A program made the translations under genes and the position numbers. Shown here piece after piece: positions 1 through 7,417 of a stretch of DNA of 64,000 nucleotides (position 1 is the first letter of the stretch; every line of letters starts with the position of its first letter). The notes beneath the pieces are model-generated. The model saw nothing but the letters and a program-made list of their open reading frames with translations, had not been told where the DNA came from and did no database searches. The stretch spans positions 124,001 through 188,000 of the forward strand of contig CBDCYD010000007.1 in assembly GCA_965224045.1 (NCBI GenBank), given 5' to 3'. This DNA comes from Tectiglobus sp965224045. Lineage in GTDB: Bacteria; Pseudomonadota; Alphaproteobacteria; Rhizobiales; Hyphomicrobiaceae.

Positions 1-210
1 TGTGATGATCCGGACGCACTCGATGATGCCATCAGGGAAATGATTGCAACGCCGGGCCCTGTCTTGTTCGACTGCCGGGTCGCCAATCTCGCCAACTGTT
101 TTCCGATGATCCCGTCGGGAAAGGCGCACAACGAGATGCTCCTCGGAGAGGATGTCAGTGACGAGGAGATCGACAGCGCAATCGGCAAAGAAGGCAAGAT
201 GCTTGTGTAG
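1..210 (+). CDS. ilvB: Acetolactate synthase large subunit, C-terminal end (partial)
   Basis: This is the last 69 codons of an open frame that enters from the left edge and ends at TAG 208-210. The catalytic large subunit uses thiamine diphosphate and FAD to join two pyruvates, or pyruvate and 2-oxobutyrate, in valine, leucine and isoleucine synthesis. The visible tail reads PGPVLFDCRV then NCFPMIPSGKAHNEML, which matches the conserved end of bacterial large subunits. The small-subunit gene lies 0.9 kb downstream on the same strand, which supports the call. Only the tail is visible, so whether it is the ilvB, ilvI or ilvG type cannot be decided. Confidence 0.88.
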   Translation, partial: CDDPDALDDAIREMIATPGPVLFDCRVANLANCFPMIPSGKAHNEMLLGEDVSDEEIDSAIGKEGKMLV

Positions 211-380
211 GGTGCGGGTCGGCGAAGCCGCGTTGCTCGCTTCCTGCTTGGCGTTGCTTTGCGCGAAGGCCTTGGTGATCCGCTTACGCTCTCAGTTGCG
301 GTTGGCATGGCCGGTCATTTGGCGGGACTGTTCTTGGAACGGAAATCAATGGGCACCGACATTGCCTGTCGGGCAGCCAG

Positions 381-385
381 GGAGG
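381..385 (+). promoter_or_regulatory. Ribosome binding site that decides the GST start
   Basis: GGAGG stands 8 bases before the GTG at 394. The in-frame ATG at 349 has no comparable site and would add an N-terminal stretch that GST proteins lack. The site therefore favours the GTG start. Confidence 0.65.
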
Positions 386-393
386 TTGCAAGC

Positions 394-1083
394 GTGCATC
401 TCTTCATTGCCAACAAGTGCTATTCTTCCTGGTCCTTGCGTCCCTGGTTAGTCTTGCGCGCGTTCGACCTGCCGTTTACCGAAACGATAATTCCGTTGGA
501 TTTGCCGGATACAGCCGCGCGAATTGGCGAAATTTCCGGTGCGGGACGCGTGCCGGTTCTGATTGATGGTGAGACCAAGGTCTGGGAAAGCCTCGCCATT
601 ATCGAATACCTGGCCGAAACGTATCCAGAACTCGCAATCTGGCCGCGCGACACCTCTGCGCGCGCCCATGCCCGTGCCGCAGCAGCCGAAATGCACGCAG
701 GCTTCACCGGTCTGCGTTCGGCCTGCCCGATGAACCTGGCCAAGCGCTACCGTCGGCGCGATCGCGGTTACGAGGTTGCCGGCGATGTCGCACGCATCGA
801 AGAGGTCTGGCGCGAGGCCCGCCAGAAATTCGGCCAATCGGCCGGCGGCTCATTCCTCTACGGTGCGTTTTGTGCTGCCGATGCCATGTATGCCCCCGTC
901 ATCACGCGGCTCGACACCTACGACATTGCCGTGCAGTCCGATACCCGAGAATACATGGACGCTGTGCTCGCTCATCCGTCGTTTGTCACTTGGCGCCGGG
1001 CAGGCCTGCAGGAAGACTGGGTCGTCCCGAGCGATGAAATCGACGAAGAACCGCTTGAAGACCTGCGCCCGCATCTCAGCTAG
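394..1083 (+). CDS. Glutathione S-transferase family protein
   Basis: The predicted protein is 229 residues, the usual size for a cytosolic GST, with an N-terminal thioredoxin-like domain (about 1-80) and a helical C-terminal domain. The start reads VHLFIANKCYSSWSLRPW, where the SSWSLRPW stretch sits where GSTs place the glutathione-activating residue. RVPVLIDG followed by WESLAI supplies the cis-proline loop and the ES pair that binds the glutathione gamma-glutamyl group. GTG 394 is preferred because GGAGG precedes it. The gene lies between the large and small acetolactate synthase genes, 183 bases after the first and 35 before the second, so it is probably co-transcribed with them. Its substrate is unknown. 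Confidence 0.88.
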   Translation: MHLFIANKCYSSWSLRPWLVLRAFDLPFTETIIPLDLPDTAARIGEISGAGRVPVLIDGETKVWESLAIIEYLAETYPELAIWPRDTSARAHARAAAAEMHAGFTGLRSACPMNLAKRYRRRDRGYEVAGDVARIEEVWREARQKFGQSAGGSFLYGAFCAADAMYAPVITRLDTYDIAVQSDTREYMDAVLAHPSFVTWRRAGLQEDWVVPSDEIDEEPLEDLRPHLS

Positions 1084-1118
1084 CTTCCGACAAACCGCGA
1101 ACCATCGAAGGCCGTTCA

Positions 1119-1661
1119 ATGTCACCGTCCCAGTCCCATTATCCCGATCCCGTCACCGACCAGGAAATCGTGCAACGTACGCTGGCCGTGCTCGTCGACA
1201 ATGAACCCGGCGTGCTTGCACGTGTGATCGGTCTGTTTTCCGGTCGCGGATACAATATCGACTCGCTGACGGTGACCGAAACAGAGCACGAAAAGCATCT
1301 TTCGCGGATCACCATAATCACCCGTGGCACGGCGGCGGTCATTTCCCAGATCAAGCACCAGCTCGAACGGATGGTGCCCGTACACCGTGTCGTTGACCTC
1401 ACGCTTGAAAGTGATTCCCTCGAGCGCGAGCTGGCACTGGTCAAGGTTGCCGGCAAAGGCGACAACCGCATCGAGGCCCTGCGACTGGCCGAAATTTTCG
1501 AAGCCAAAGTGATCGACGCCTCGATCCAGCATTTCGTCTTTCAGGTGACCGGGCGTTCGATAGACGTCGAGCGCTTCATCGCGCTGATGACCGAACTGGG
1601 TCTCGTTGAAGTGTCGCGCACCGGCATCGCGGCAATCGCACGTGGCAAAGATGGCCTGTAG
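1119..1661 (+). CDS. ilvN: Acetolactate synthase small (regulatory) subunit
   Basis: The 180-residue protein matches the family. An N-terminal ACT domain (about 20-95) reads TLAVLVDNEPGVLARVIGLF then GYNIDSL, followed by the second ALS_ss domain with FEAKVIDAS. This subunit stimulates the large subunit and mediates feedback inhibition by valine. ATG 1119 gives the normal N-terminus after a short polar leader, with AAGG upstream. It follows the GST gene by 35 bases. The downstream gap holds a short hairpin (TTCCGCC CTA GGCGGAA, 1674-1690) without a T-run and a decayed inverted repeat. The identification is firm. Confidence 0.96.
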   Translation: MSPSQSHYPDPVTDQEIVQRTLAVLVDNEPGVLARVIGLFSGRGYNIDSLTVTETEHEKHLSRITIITRGTAAVISQIKHQLERMVPVHRVVDLTLESDSLERELALVKVAGKGDNRIEALRLAEIFEAKVIDASIQHFVFQVTGRSIDVERFIALMTELGLVEVSRTGIAAIARGKDGL

Positions 1662-1704
1662 GCGCTAGATCATTTCCGCCCTAGGCGGAATCGCATCGGT
1701 ACAA

Positions 1705-1846
1705 ACCGGGTTGATGTCGGACAGAATAGACCGGGTTGATGCCTGACAGGTCTCCTTGAAAGGCATCGTTCGTTTCTCCCGATTCGAACGGTGATCTTGA
1801 CCTGTCAGGCATCATCCCGGTTCAAAGTGTCAACTATCAACCCGGT
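1705..1846. repeat. Nested inverted repeat, possible remnant of an insertion sequence or MITE
   Basis: The motif ACCGGGTTGATG occurs at 1705-1716 and again at 1730-1741 as a tandem pair. Matching inverted copies follow at about 1799-1822 and 1828-1846. The inner arms 1738-1752 (GATGCCTGACAGGTC) and 1799-1813 (GACCTGTCAGGCATC) are perfect over 15 bases and extend to about 23 with one mismatch. The outer arms share ACCGGGTTGAT against ATCAACCCGGT. No transposase frame is present. The paired, nested ends look like terminal inverted repeats left by one or two related elements. The family is not identified. Confidence 0.6.
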
Positions 1847-1934
1847 CGTTCATTCAGCTAGATCTGAGAGACTATAGGCTCGACCGGGCGCCACGACGCC
1901 TCGACCGGCGCCGCATCCTTCGCGAGGTAAGGCC

Positions 1935-2363
1935 ATGTTCACGGCCATGATGCTCACGGCCGTCATCACGGCACTGACCATCCTCATCCACTATGAGGCC
2001 CTTCGCGTCCTGCACTGGTGGCACGGGGTGCCTGTCGGCGGGATGCGCTTGAAGGTCGTCTCGGGGGTCTTCTTGCTATTTGCTGCCCATTCCCTCGAAA
2101 TCTGGTTGTTTGCCGCCGGGATTTATCTGGCAAAGAATGTGCTGGAACTCGGCAGCCTGACCGGTGCCTTCACCGAAACCTGGCGCGACTATCTCTACAT
2201 TTCCGTCGTGACCTACGCATCGGTTGGATATGGCGACATAAGACCAACGGGTTTCATTCGCACAATCTGCGGTTTCGAAGCCCTGACCGGCATCATGATG
2301 ATGGCGTGGTCTGCGGCATACACGGTGTTCCGCCTACAGGACATGTGGCGCGAGGAGGGTTGA
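1935..2363 (+). CDS. Ion channel family protein (K+ channel pore type)
   Basis: The 142-residue membrane protein has hydrophobic segments at about 1-26, 42-67 and 107-132. Before the last lies the selectivity filter SVGYGD (residues 96-101), close to the TVGYGD of potassium channels. This matches the two-transmembrane Ion_trans_2 pore, with an extra N-terminal helix and no cytoplasmic RCK domain, so any regulation would need another protein. GAGG upstream supports ATG 1935. It is a single gene, convergent with the cyclase gene across 18 bases. Potassium selectivity is inferred from the filter only. Confidence 0.8.
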   Translation: MFTAMMLTAVITALTILIHYEALRVLHWWHGVPVGGMRLKVVSGVFLLFAAHSLEIWLFAAGIYLAKNVLELGSLTGAFTETWRDYLYISVVTYASVGYGDIRPTGFIRTICGFEALTGIMMMAWSAAYTVFRLQDMWREEG

Positions 2364-2381
2364 GGGTTGGTCGGTTCCCAT

Positions 2382-3050
2382 TCACATGCCCTCGACCACG
2401 TAAACCCGCGCCGGCGCCCCATCGGCATCGGGGATCTTAAGCGGCGCGGCGGATAGGAATACGCGCCTTTCGCTGATTTCGGCGGTGTTCGTGAGATACT
2501 CGACCATGTGCACGCCGTGTCGCAGCAGGATGTCATGCGTGACGTGCTCAGGCACCGGACTTTGCACGTTGTCGAGCAACAGCCGGATGACGTAGTCCTG
2601 CGGAAAGTCGAAGCAAATCGTTTTGATGCCGCGGTCGAGCAGCCATTGTGCCGCCGCCCGCGTAAGATAGGGGGCCTCGGTCCAGAACTCACGGCTATTG
2701 AAATTTCGATGGCGATGCCAGCCGGACTGCAGGATCACCCGGTCATCTTTCCCGACATGGCCGGCGCGTGCCGCGAGTTTTTCCGGCCCGATCGCCTCGT
2801 CGGGTTTGGTGTCCAGCAAATCGACCACGGCGGCATCGCCGACCAACGCTTCAAGCGGTGTCTTCTCGATCGTATCGCCGTCGGGAAAGTAATGTCGCCG
2901 GGCATCGACATGCGTAAAGGAGTGGCACGACACCTTGACCGTGGTCACCTGCGCAATGTCGCCAGCGGCAAGGTCGCCGCGCACGCTGCGTTCGCTGGCC
3001 CAGCGGATATGATCAGTAATGATCGGCATGGTCAGATCGATGATGTGCAT
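2382..3050 (-). CDS. Cyclase family protein (kynurenine formamidase-like)
   Basis: The 222-residue protein belongs to the Cyclase/KynB fold of metal-dependent hydrolases. The family motif HxGTHxDxPxHF appears in modified form as HSFTHVDARRHY (43-54). The metal ligands His43, His47, Asp49 and His53 are kept, but Gly becomes Phe and Pro becomes Arg, so it is probably not a standard kynurenine formamidase. The ATG at 3050 is preceded by GGGAGGGAAC. An in-frame start 8 codons further upstream lacks such a site. A short leftover reading frame ends just upstream on the same strand. The substrate is unknown. Confidence 0.82.
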   Translation of the reverse strand: MHIIDLTMPIITDHIRWASERSVRGDLAAGDIAQVTTVKVSCHSFTHVDARRHYFPDGDTIEKTPLEALVGDAAVVDLLDTKPDEAIGPEKLAARAGHVGKDDRVILQSGWHRHRNFNSREFWTEAPYLTRAAAQWLLDRGIKTICFDFPQDYVIRLLLDNVQSPVPEHVTHDILLRHGVHMVEYLTNTAEISERRVFLSAAPLKIPDADGAPARVYVVEGM

Positions 3051-3070
3051 GTTCCCTCCCGGTTCCGGCC

Positions 3071-3178
3071 TCACATCATGCCTAACGCCCGCACACCTGC
3101 CAATGCCCGACCGGCAAACACGACCACCAGGCCAAGCTGTATGATCTCACCCGGGTTTGAGCCCGCATGGCGGATGCG
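3071..3178 (-). pseudogene. Possible C-terminal remnant of a membrane protein
   Basis: A 35-codon frame without a usable start runs into the cyclase leader. It reads SNPGEIIQLGLVVVFAGR followed by ALAGVRALGMM, one hydrophobic helix then a stop, 20 bases before the cyclase start. An in-frame TAG at 3179-3181 closes it upstream, exactly where a palindromic element begins. This fits a permease gene once upstream of the cyclase and cut off by the element. The fragment is too short to exclude chance. Confidence 0.3.
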
Positions 3179-3181
3179 CTA

Positions 3182-3251
3182 GTGTTCCGGTGCTGACATT
3201 TTTCTCCCGTTCGGCGAAGTCGAGAGCAAATGTCGGAACCCTACGGAACAC
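3182..3251. repeat. Palindromic hairpin element in a divergent intergenic gap
   Basis: GTGTTCCG (3182-3189) pairs with CGGAACAC (3244-3251), and inside it TGACATTT (3194-3201) pairs with AAATGTCG (3228-3235). The whole forms a hairpin of about 70 bases with an internal bulge. It lies between the cyclase gene (minus) and the cytochrome gene (plus). It could be a mobile palindromic repeat or a structured regulatory site. No T-run follows it on either strand. Confidence 0.6.
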
Positions 3252-3384
3252 GATCCAGCCTATGTTTCTCGTGTAGCCTTTGCACCTGACGTTGGGTTGA
3301 GAGGCAATCCGCACGCAGGGACCAAACGTTAGGTGCGCCACACGAGCGACGTTGCGCGATGCCAACGATCGGAGTTTTAGCAAG

Positions 3385-3801
3385 GTGCGTTTCCAGCATC
3401 ACTCGACATTTGTGCCTTTGGCGAAAATCTTGGTCAGCATCCTGGCGGCTTTGCTCGTTTTGATCCCCACTGCCGTGGCGCTCGCTGAAGGTGATGTCGC
3501 CCGCGGCAGGGCCCTGGCCGAACGCCACTGCGCCCGGTGTCATGTCATCGGCGACTTTAACAGGTTCGGCGGCATTGGATCGACGCCGTCGTTCCAGTTG
3601 CTGGTTAACAGTTTTCGCGACTATAAGGCGCGCTTTGAAACGTTTTACGCACGCCGCCCGCATCCGGCTTTCGTTACAATCGAAGGCTTCGGGCGCCACA
3701 TGGAGCACTTGCCGCCTAATGCAAACCCGGTGGAACTGCCTCTGGAGTCCGTCGCGGATATTCTGGCATTCGCAGAAACGTTGAAAGCAAAAGGGCAGTA
3801 A
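3385..3801 (+). CDS. Small exported c-type cytochrome
   Basis: The protein is about 138 residues from the GTG at 3385, with an N-terminal signal segment (about 12-34, ending AVALAEG) and one haem-binding CARCH motif (49-53). A Met within GRHMEHLPPN is the likely sixth ligand. It should be a periplasmic single-haem electron carrier. GGAG ten bases before GTG 3385 supports that start. Alternatives are TTG 3352 and GTG 3412. The flavoprotein gene follows after 33 bases on the same strand, so the cytochrome may accept electrons in the same pathway, although the flavoprotein itself looks cytoplasmic. Confidence 0.78.
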   Translation: MRFQHHSTFVPLAKILVSILAALLVLIPTAVALAEGDVARGRALAERHCARCHVIGDFNRFGGIGSTPSFQLLVNSFRDYKARFETFYARRPHPAFVTIEGFGRHMEHLPPNANPVELPLESVADILAFAETLKAKGQ

Positions 3802-3834
3802 CGCCCCGCAATCGAGCCACGCCGACGCCCGTCC

Positions 3835-5352
3835 ATGTCAAACATCCACCACCCTGGAACGCCCAATCCCGTAGACGCCGGCGATGCATCAAGGTCGTCC
3901 CGCAACGGCCTCGCAGGACTTGAAGCCAGATTGCGTCGGGATCTCGATCATCTTTGTTTTCCCGCCACCCCATGGGTGCCCGAGCGGCGCCACGACGGTG
4001 AACCCGTTGTCGACGTCGTCATCATCGGTGGCGGCATGTGCGGCATGCTCGTCTGGCTGGCTTTGGCGTTCCAGGGCGTGCGCAACGTTCGTATTCTCGA
4101 CCGCAATTCGCAGGGCTTCGAAGGCCCTTGGCTCACCTACGCCCGCATGGAAACGCTGCGCTCGCCAAAACACCTGACCGGCCCGGCGTTTGGCCTTGGT
4201 GCTTTGACGTTCCAGGCCTGGCATCGCGCAGCGTTTGGTGATCAGGCCTGGGATGAACTCGACAAGATCCCGCGCGCGATGTGGATGGACTACCTGCGCT
4301 GGTATCGCGCGGTCCTTGCCATTCCCGTGGAAAACGGGGTCGAACTGACCGATGTCGAGCCGGACGGCGACGTTCTCCGCCTGACGCTCAAAGGCGCACC
4401 AAATCAAACGGTCTTTGCCCGCAAGCTCGTGCTCGCAACCGGCCGTGAGGGCAGTGCCCGTCCGACCCGACCCGGGTTTGTCGAAAATCTCCCGCCGGAT
4501 GTTTGGGCACACTCGGCCGATGCTATCGATTTCAAGCGGTTGGAAGGCAAGCGCGTGGTTGTGGTCGGTGCCGGTGCATCCGCCGTCGAAAATGCCGCGG
4601 AGGCACTGGAAGCCGGAGCCAGCGAGGTCCGGCTCCTCGTCCGCCGCAAGACTCTCCCGACGGTCAACAAGATGATGGGCATTACCAGCGCCGGTTTCGT
4701 CAACGGGTTTGCAAAGTTGCCCGATGAGTGGCGCTGGCGCTTTCTCGCCTATGCCTTCACCAGTCAGACGCCGCCGCCGCGCGGGTCGATGCTGCGGGTC
4801 GCCCGCCATGCCAACGGATATTTCCACTTCGGCCAATCCATCGACACAATCACGCCCATGGCCGACGGCTTGCACATTCACATGGCGTGCGGCCGCAGGC
4901 TGCCGGCGGACTTTATTGTCCTGGGTACCGGTTTCACGGTCGACCCGAAGGTTCACACGGAGTTGGGCGCGGCGGCGCGAAACATCCTGCTGTGGCGCGA
5001 TGTCTATAGGCCCCCGCCGGACGAGGAAAACACCGAACTGGGCGGGTTCCCCTACCTTGCGGACGATTTCTCATTCCGCGAACATCAGCCCGGCATGTCA
5101 CCGTGGCTGCGCCATCTCTTCTGCTTCAATTACGCTGCAACCGCCAGTCTCGGCAAAGTCAGCGGTGACATTCCAGGCGTGTCGGACGGTGCCGCCTGGC
5201 TGGCACGCGCCATCTGCGCGCATCTCTACGCCGAGGACATCGAGCACCACTGGCGCCATCTCCAGGCCTATGCCAAGCCGGAACTCCTGGGTGACGAATG
5301 GACACCTGCAGATATTGCACCCGCACTACTCTCGGAGCGCAAAGGGAGCTGA
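3835..5352 (+). CDS. FAD/NAD(P)-dependent oxidoreductase, flavin-monooxygenase-like
   Basis: The 505-residue protein has two dinucleotide-binding motifs. VVIIGGGMCG (61-70) binds FAD, and VVVVGAGASA (about 241-250) should bind NAD(P)H. LGTGFTVDP near residue 364 is the second FAD contact typical of FMO, NMO and thioredoxin-reductase-like enzymes. A lead of about 60 residues precedes the first motif. There is no signal peptide, so it is cytoplasmic. One base separates it from the next gene, and the two after it encode CMD/AhpD-type proteins, which suggests one catabolic or detoxifying unit. The substrate and the choice between monooxygenase and dehydrogenase are not visible. Confidence 0.82.
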   Translation: MSNIHHPGTPNPVDAGDASRSSRNGLAGLEARLRRDLDHLCFPATPWVPERRHDGEPVVDVVIIGGGMCGMLVWLALAFQGVRNVRILDRNSQGFEGPWLTYARMETLRSPKHLTGPAFGLGALTFQAWHRAAFGDQAWDELDKIPRAMWMDYLRWYRAVLAIPVENGVELTDVEPDGDVLRLTLKGAPNQTVFARKLVLATGREGSARPTRPGFVENLPPDVWAHSADAIDFKRLEGKRVVVVGAGASAVENAAEALEAGASEVRLLVRRKTLPTVNKMMGITSAGFVNGFAKLPDEWRWRFLAYAFTSQTPPPRGSMLRVARHANGYFHFGQSIDTITPMADGLHIHMACGRRLPADFIVLGTGFTVDPKVHTELGAAARNILLWRDVYRPPPDEENTELGGFPYLADDFSFREHQPGMSPWLRHLFCFNYAATASLGKVSGDIPGVSDGAAWLARAICAHLYAEDIEHHWRHLQAYAKPELLGDEWTPADIAPALLSERKGS

Positions 5353-5353
5353 A

Positions 5354-5854
5354 ATGACACCGACGCCTGACATTTGGCAAACGACGGCCGTTTCGCAAAG
5401 CGGCGCAAGGCCGCAAACGGACGCCGGCGCAGCGGTTGAATTCCGCGCCGACATCCTCGCCATGACCCAGGTCGCCGAGGATGCCGTCCTGCGCCCGGCC
5501 GATCCGGGCGGCTGGCCGCACGCCCTGCGCGCGGCGCTGGCAAGCCGCATCTCCCACCTCAACGCCGCACCGGGGCTGGCATCGCGCTACCACGCCATGA
5601 TCGAGCACGACCAATACGCGCCGATCTCTGATCCCGACCGGCCCAACCTCGATGCAAGCCTCGACGCATGTCTGGCATTTACCGACCGTGTAGCAACCCG
5701 CCCGCACGACATCACGGCCGATGATGTCGCGCATCTGCAGCGCGCAGGCGTTTCGGATGCCGATATCGTCCGCCTTTGTGAATTGAATGCGTTTCTCGCC
5801 TATCAGATCCGCCTGGTTGCCGGCCTGAGCCTGTTGACGGAGGCTGGCGCATGA
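5354..5854 (+). CDS. CMD (carboxymuconolactone decarboxylase-like) domain protein, resembling the Avi_7170 family
   Basis: This 166-residue protein starts at ATG 5354 with GGGAG just upstream, inside the end of the flavoprotein gene. The middle (GLASRYHAMIEHD, then TADDVAHLQRAGVSDADIVRLCE) resembles the helical AhpD/CMD fold but has no CxxC pair, so it is unlikely to be a peroxidase on its own. From memory of family descriptions, such CMD proteins are encoded beside an alkylhydroperoxidase-domain protein, as here: it overlaps the next gene by ATGA. The two probably act together, perhaps as a complex. The reaction is unknown. Confidence 0.72.
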   Translation: MTPTPDIWQTTAVSQSGARPQTDAGAAVEFRADILAMTQVAEDAVLRPADPGGWPHALRAALASRISHLNAAPGLASRYHAMIEHDQYAPISDPDRPNLDASLDACLAFTDRVATRPHDITADDVAHLQRAGVSDADIVRLCELNAFLAYQIRLVAGLSLLTEAGA

Positions 5855-6444
5855 GCGACGTCATTACCAAGTTCACCAAATCGGTGCCTGACTGGCGCCC
5901 CCGCGTAACGCCGGTCAGCCTGGATCGCGCCACCGAAGCACAGCGCGATGCCCTCCAGATCACGCCTTCCAACACCAAGGTTTCCGACTACGTTCTGGTC
6001 CTTGCGCATGACCCGGAATCGCTCAAGGTCCGGTCGCCGCTGTTCAATGCCATCATGTACGACGCCGGCGGTCTCAGCCGCGCCGAGCGCGAACTTGGCG
6101 CTATCGGGTGCTCGATCGTCAATCGCTGCATCTTTTGTGCGGCCGTGCATGCCGATCGTCACGCCCAGCTCGAAAAGAGCGATGCGGTCGTCAATGAGCT
6201 CTTCGCAAACGGGGCCGAGGCAAAACTGACCCCGCGCAATCAGGCGATCTTCGATTATGCCGTCGCGCTCTCGAAGACGCCAAGCGCTGCTGAACCAGGC
6301 CATATCGCGGCGCTTCGCGCTGCAGGCCTGTCGTCGGCCGAGATCCTTGACCTGACGCTCTCTACGGCACTGTTCGGCTGGGCCAACCGGCTGATGCACG
6401 TCCTCGGCGATCCGGTGCGCAAGGCCGCCGGGGAACGCAATTGA
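5851..6444 (+). CDS. Alkylhydroperoxidase (AhpD-like) domain protein, resembling the Avi_7169 family
   Basis: The 197-residue protein carries the AhpD active-site signature NRCIFCAAVHADRH with Cys93, Cys96 and His100. In AhpD this Cys pair takes electrons to reduce hydroperoxides or a partner peroxiredoxin. LTPRNQAIFDYAVALSKTPS downstream is typical of peroxidase-related proteins of this class. Its ATG overlaps the stop of the CMD gene, so translation is likely coupled. It ends 13 bases before the convergent amidohydrolase gene. A role in handling a peroxide formed by the neighbouring flavoprotein is inference. Confidence 0.8.
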   Translation: MSDVITKFTKSVPDWRPRVTPVSLDRATEAQRDALQITPSNTKVSDYVLVLAHDPESLKVRSPLFNAIMYDAGGLSRAERELGAIGCSIVNRCIFCAAVHADRHAQLEKSDAVVNELFANGAEAKLTPRNQAIFDYAVALSKTPSAAEPGHIAALRAAGLSSAEILDLTLSTALFGWANRLMHVLGDPVRKAAGERN

Positions 6445-6457
6445 GGCGCGTTCCGTG

Positions 6458-7417
6458 CTATCCGTTCGCGGCAGGCTCGATGTTCAACCGATAGACTTTG
6501 ATCGCGTTGTCGTGGAAGAGCTTGATCTTGTCGGCGCGCGGGATATCGGCAACGGCACCCTTGTAGCCGGCATAGATCGTTTCAAACGAGCCGGTCAGCC
6601 CGTCGACCGGGAAGTTCGAGGCAAACATCGCACGGTCCACGTCGAACGCCTCGAGCAAAGCGTAGATGACACTGCGATGATCATCGATGACCCAGACTTT
6701 TCCGGCAATGCCGATGCCGGAGATCTTCATCACGGCGTGCGGGATCTCGGCCACCCGGCGCACGGCCTTTTTCCAACCGGCCAGCGCCTCCTTCGAGCGG
6801 TCCGACGGCATGAAACCGTGATTGATGACCAGCCCGATCTCGGGCCATCGCTCTGCCAGGTCGAACAACTCGTCGACGTGCCACCACGGCGCCTGCAATT
6901 CGAAATGAAAACCGTGTTGCGCGAGTTCGGCAAATCCGGCCTGCCATGCCGGATCGCTCATGCTGCCGGGCCGGCCCTTTTCGATCATATCCGGTGCTGG
7001 CGCTGAAGCGGGTTTGTGGCGAATGCCGCGCACCAGCGGCACGGCTGCGTGGCCCATCAGCACGTCGGCTGCGTCGGCACGATCGAGGTAGGCGCGGGCA
7101 ACGTGTGCAACGGGCTGGCCGTTTTCATCCGCAATCTCGCTCATCCAGTGCGACTCGGCGACGAGGTCGTTCTCGTCCCACTCGCCCTCCATGGTGACAT
7201 TGGCGACAACGTTGTGCGGTCCCGTGATCTTGGCATAGTCCGCCGGCAGGAACGGCTTGCGGATCGCAGAATAATCGCCGTACCGAAACAGGATCATCGG
7301 CTCATCGCAGAGCCACGGATGATAGTTTTTGACCGGATCCCAAAAGTGATGATGCGCGTCGATTATCGGCAGGTCGTCGTCGGTGCCGTCCATCGCTACT
7401 AACCCATGCCGTCTCAC
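6458..7417 (-). CDS. Amidohydrolase family metal-dependent hydrolase (LigI-like)
   Basis: The 319-residue protein belongs to the amidohydrolase_2 TIM-barrel family. IIDAHHHFWDP near the N-terminus supplies the metal HxH (His22-24 region), LVINHGFM is a later His strand, and MFASNFPVDG carries the C-terminal Asp. Relatives hydrolyse lactones such as 2-pyrone-4,6-dicarboxylate and sugar lactones. The GTG at 7417 overlaps the stop of the PdxA-like gene as GTGA, a strong sign of translational coupling. ATG 7393 is an alternative that removes 8 residues. The pair probably acts in sequence on one carboxylic or aromatic substrate, which is unknown. Confidence 0.83.
   Translation of the reverse strand: MRRHGLVAMDGTDDDLPIIDAHHHFWDPVKNYHPWLCDEPMILFRYGDYSAIRKPFLPADYAKITGPHNVVANVTMEGEWDENDLVAESHWMSEIADENGQPVAHVARAYLDRADAADVLMGHAAVPLVRGIRHKPASAPAPDMIEKGRPGSMSDPAWQAGFAELAQHGFHFELQAPWWHVDELFDLAERWPEIGLVINHGFMPSDRSKEALAGWKKAVRRVAEIPHAVMKISGIGIAGKVWVIDDHRSVIYALLEAFDVDRAMFASNFPVDGLTGSFETIYAGYKGAVADIPRADKIKLFHDNAIKVYRLNIEPAANG

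Noticed and set aside
3889..4956. A 355-codon minus-strand frame
   Set aside because: It is antisense to the flavoprotein gene, has no domain and no ribosome site.
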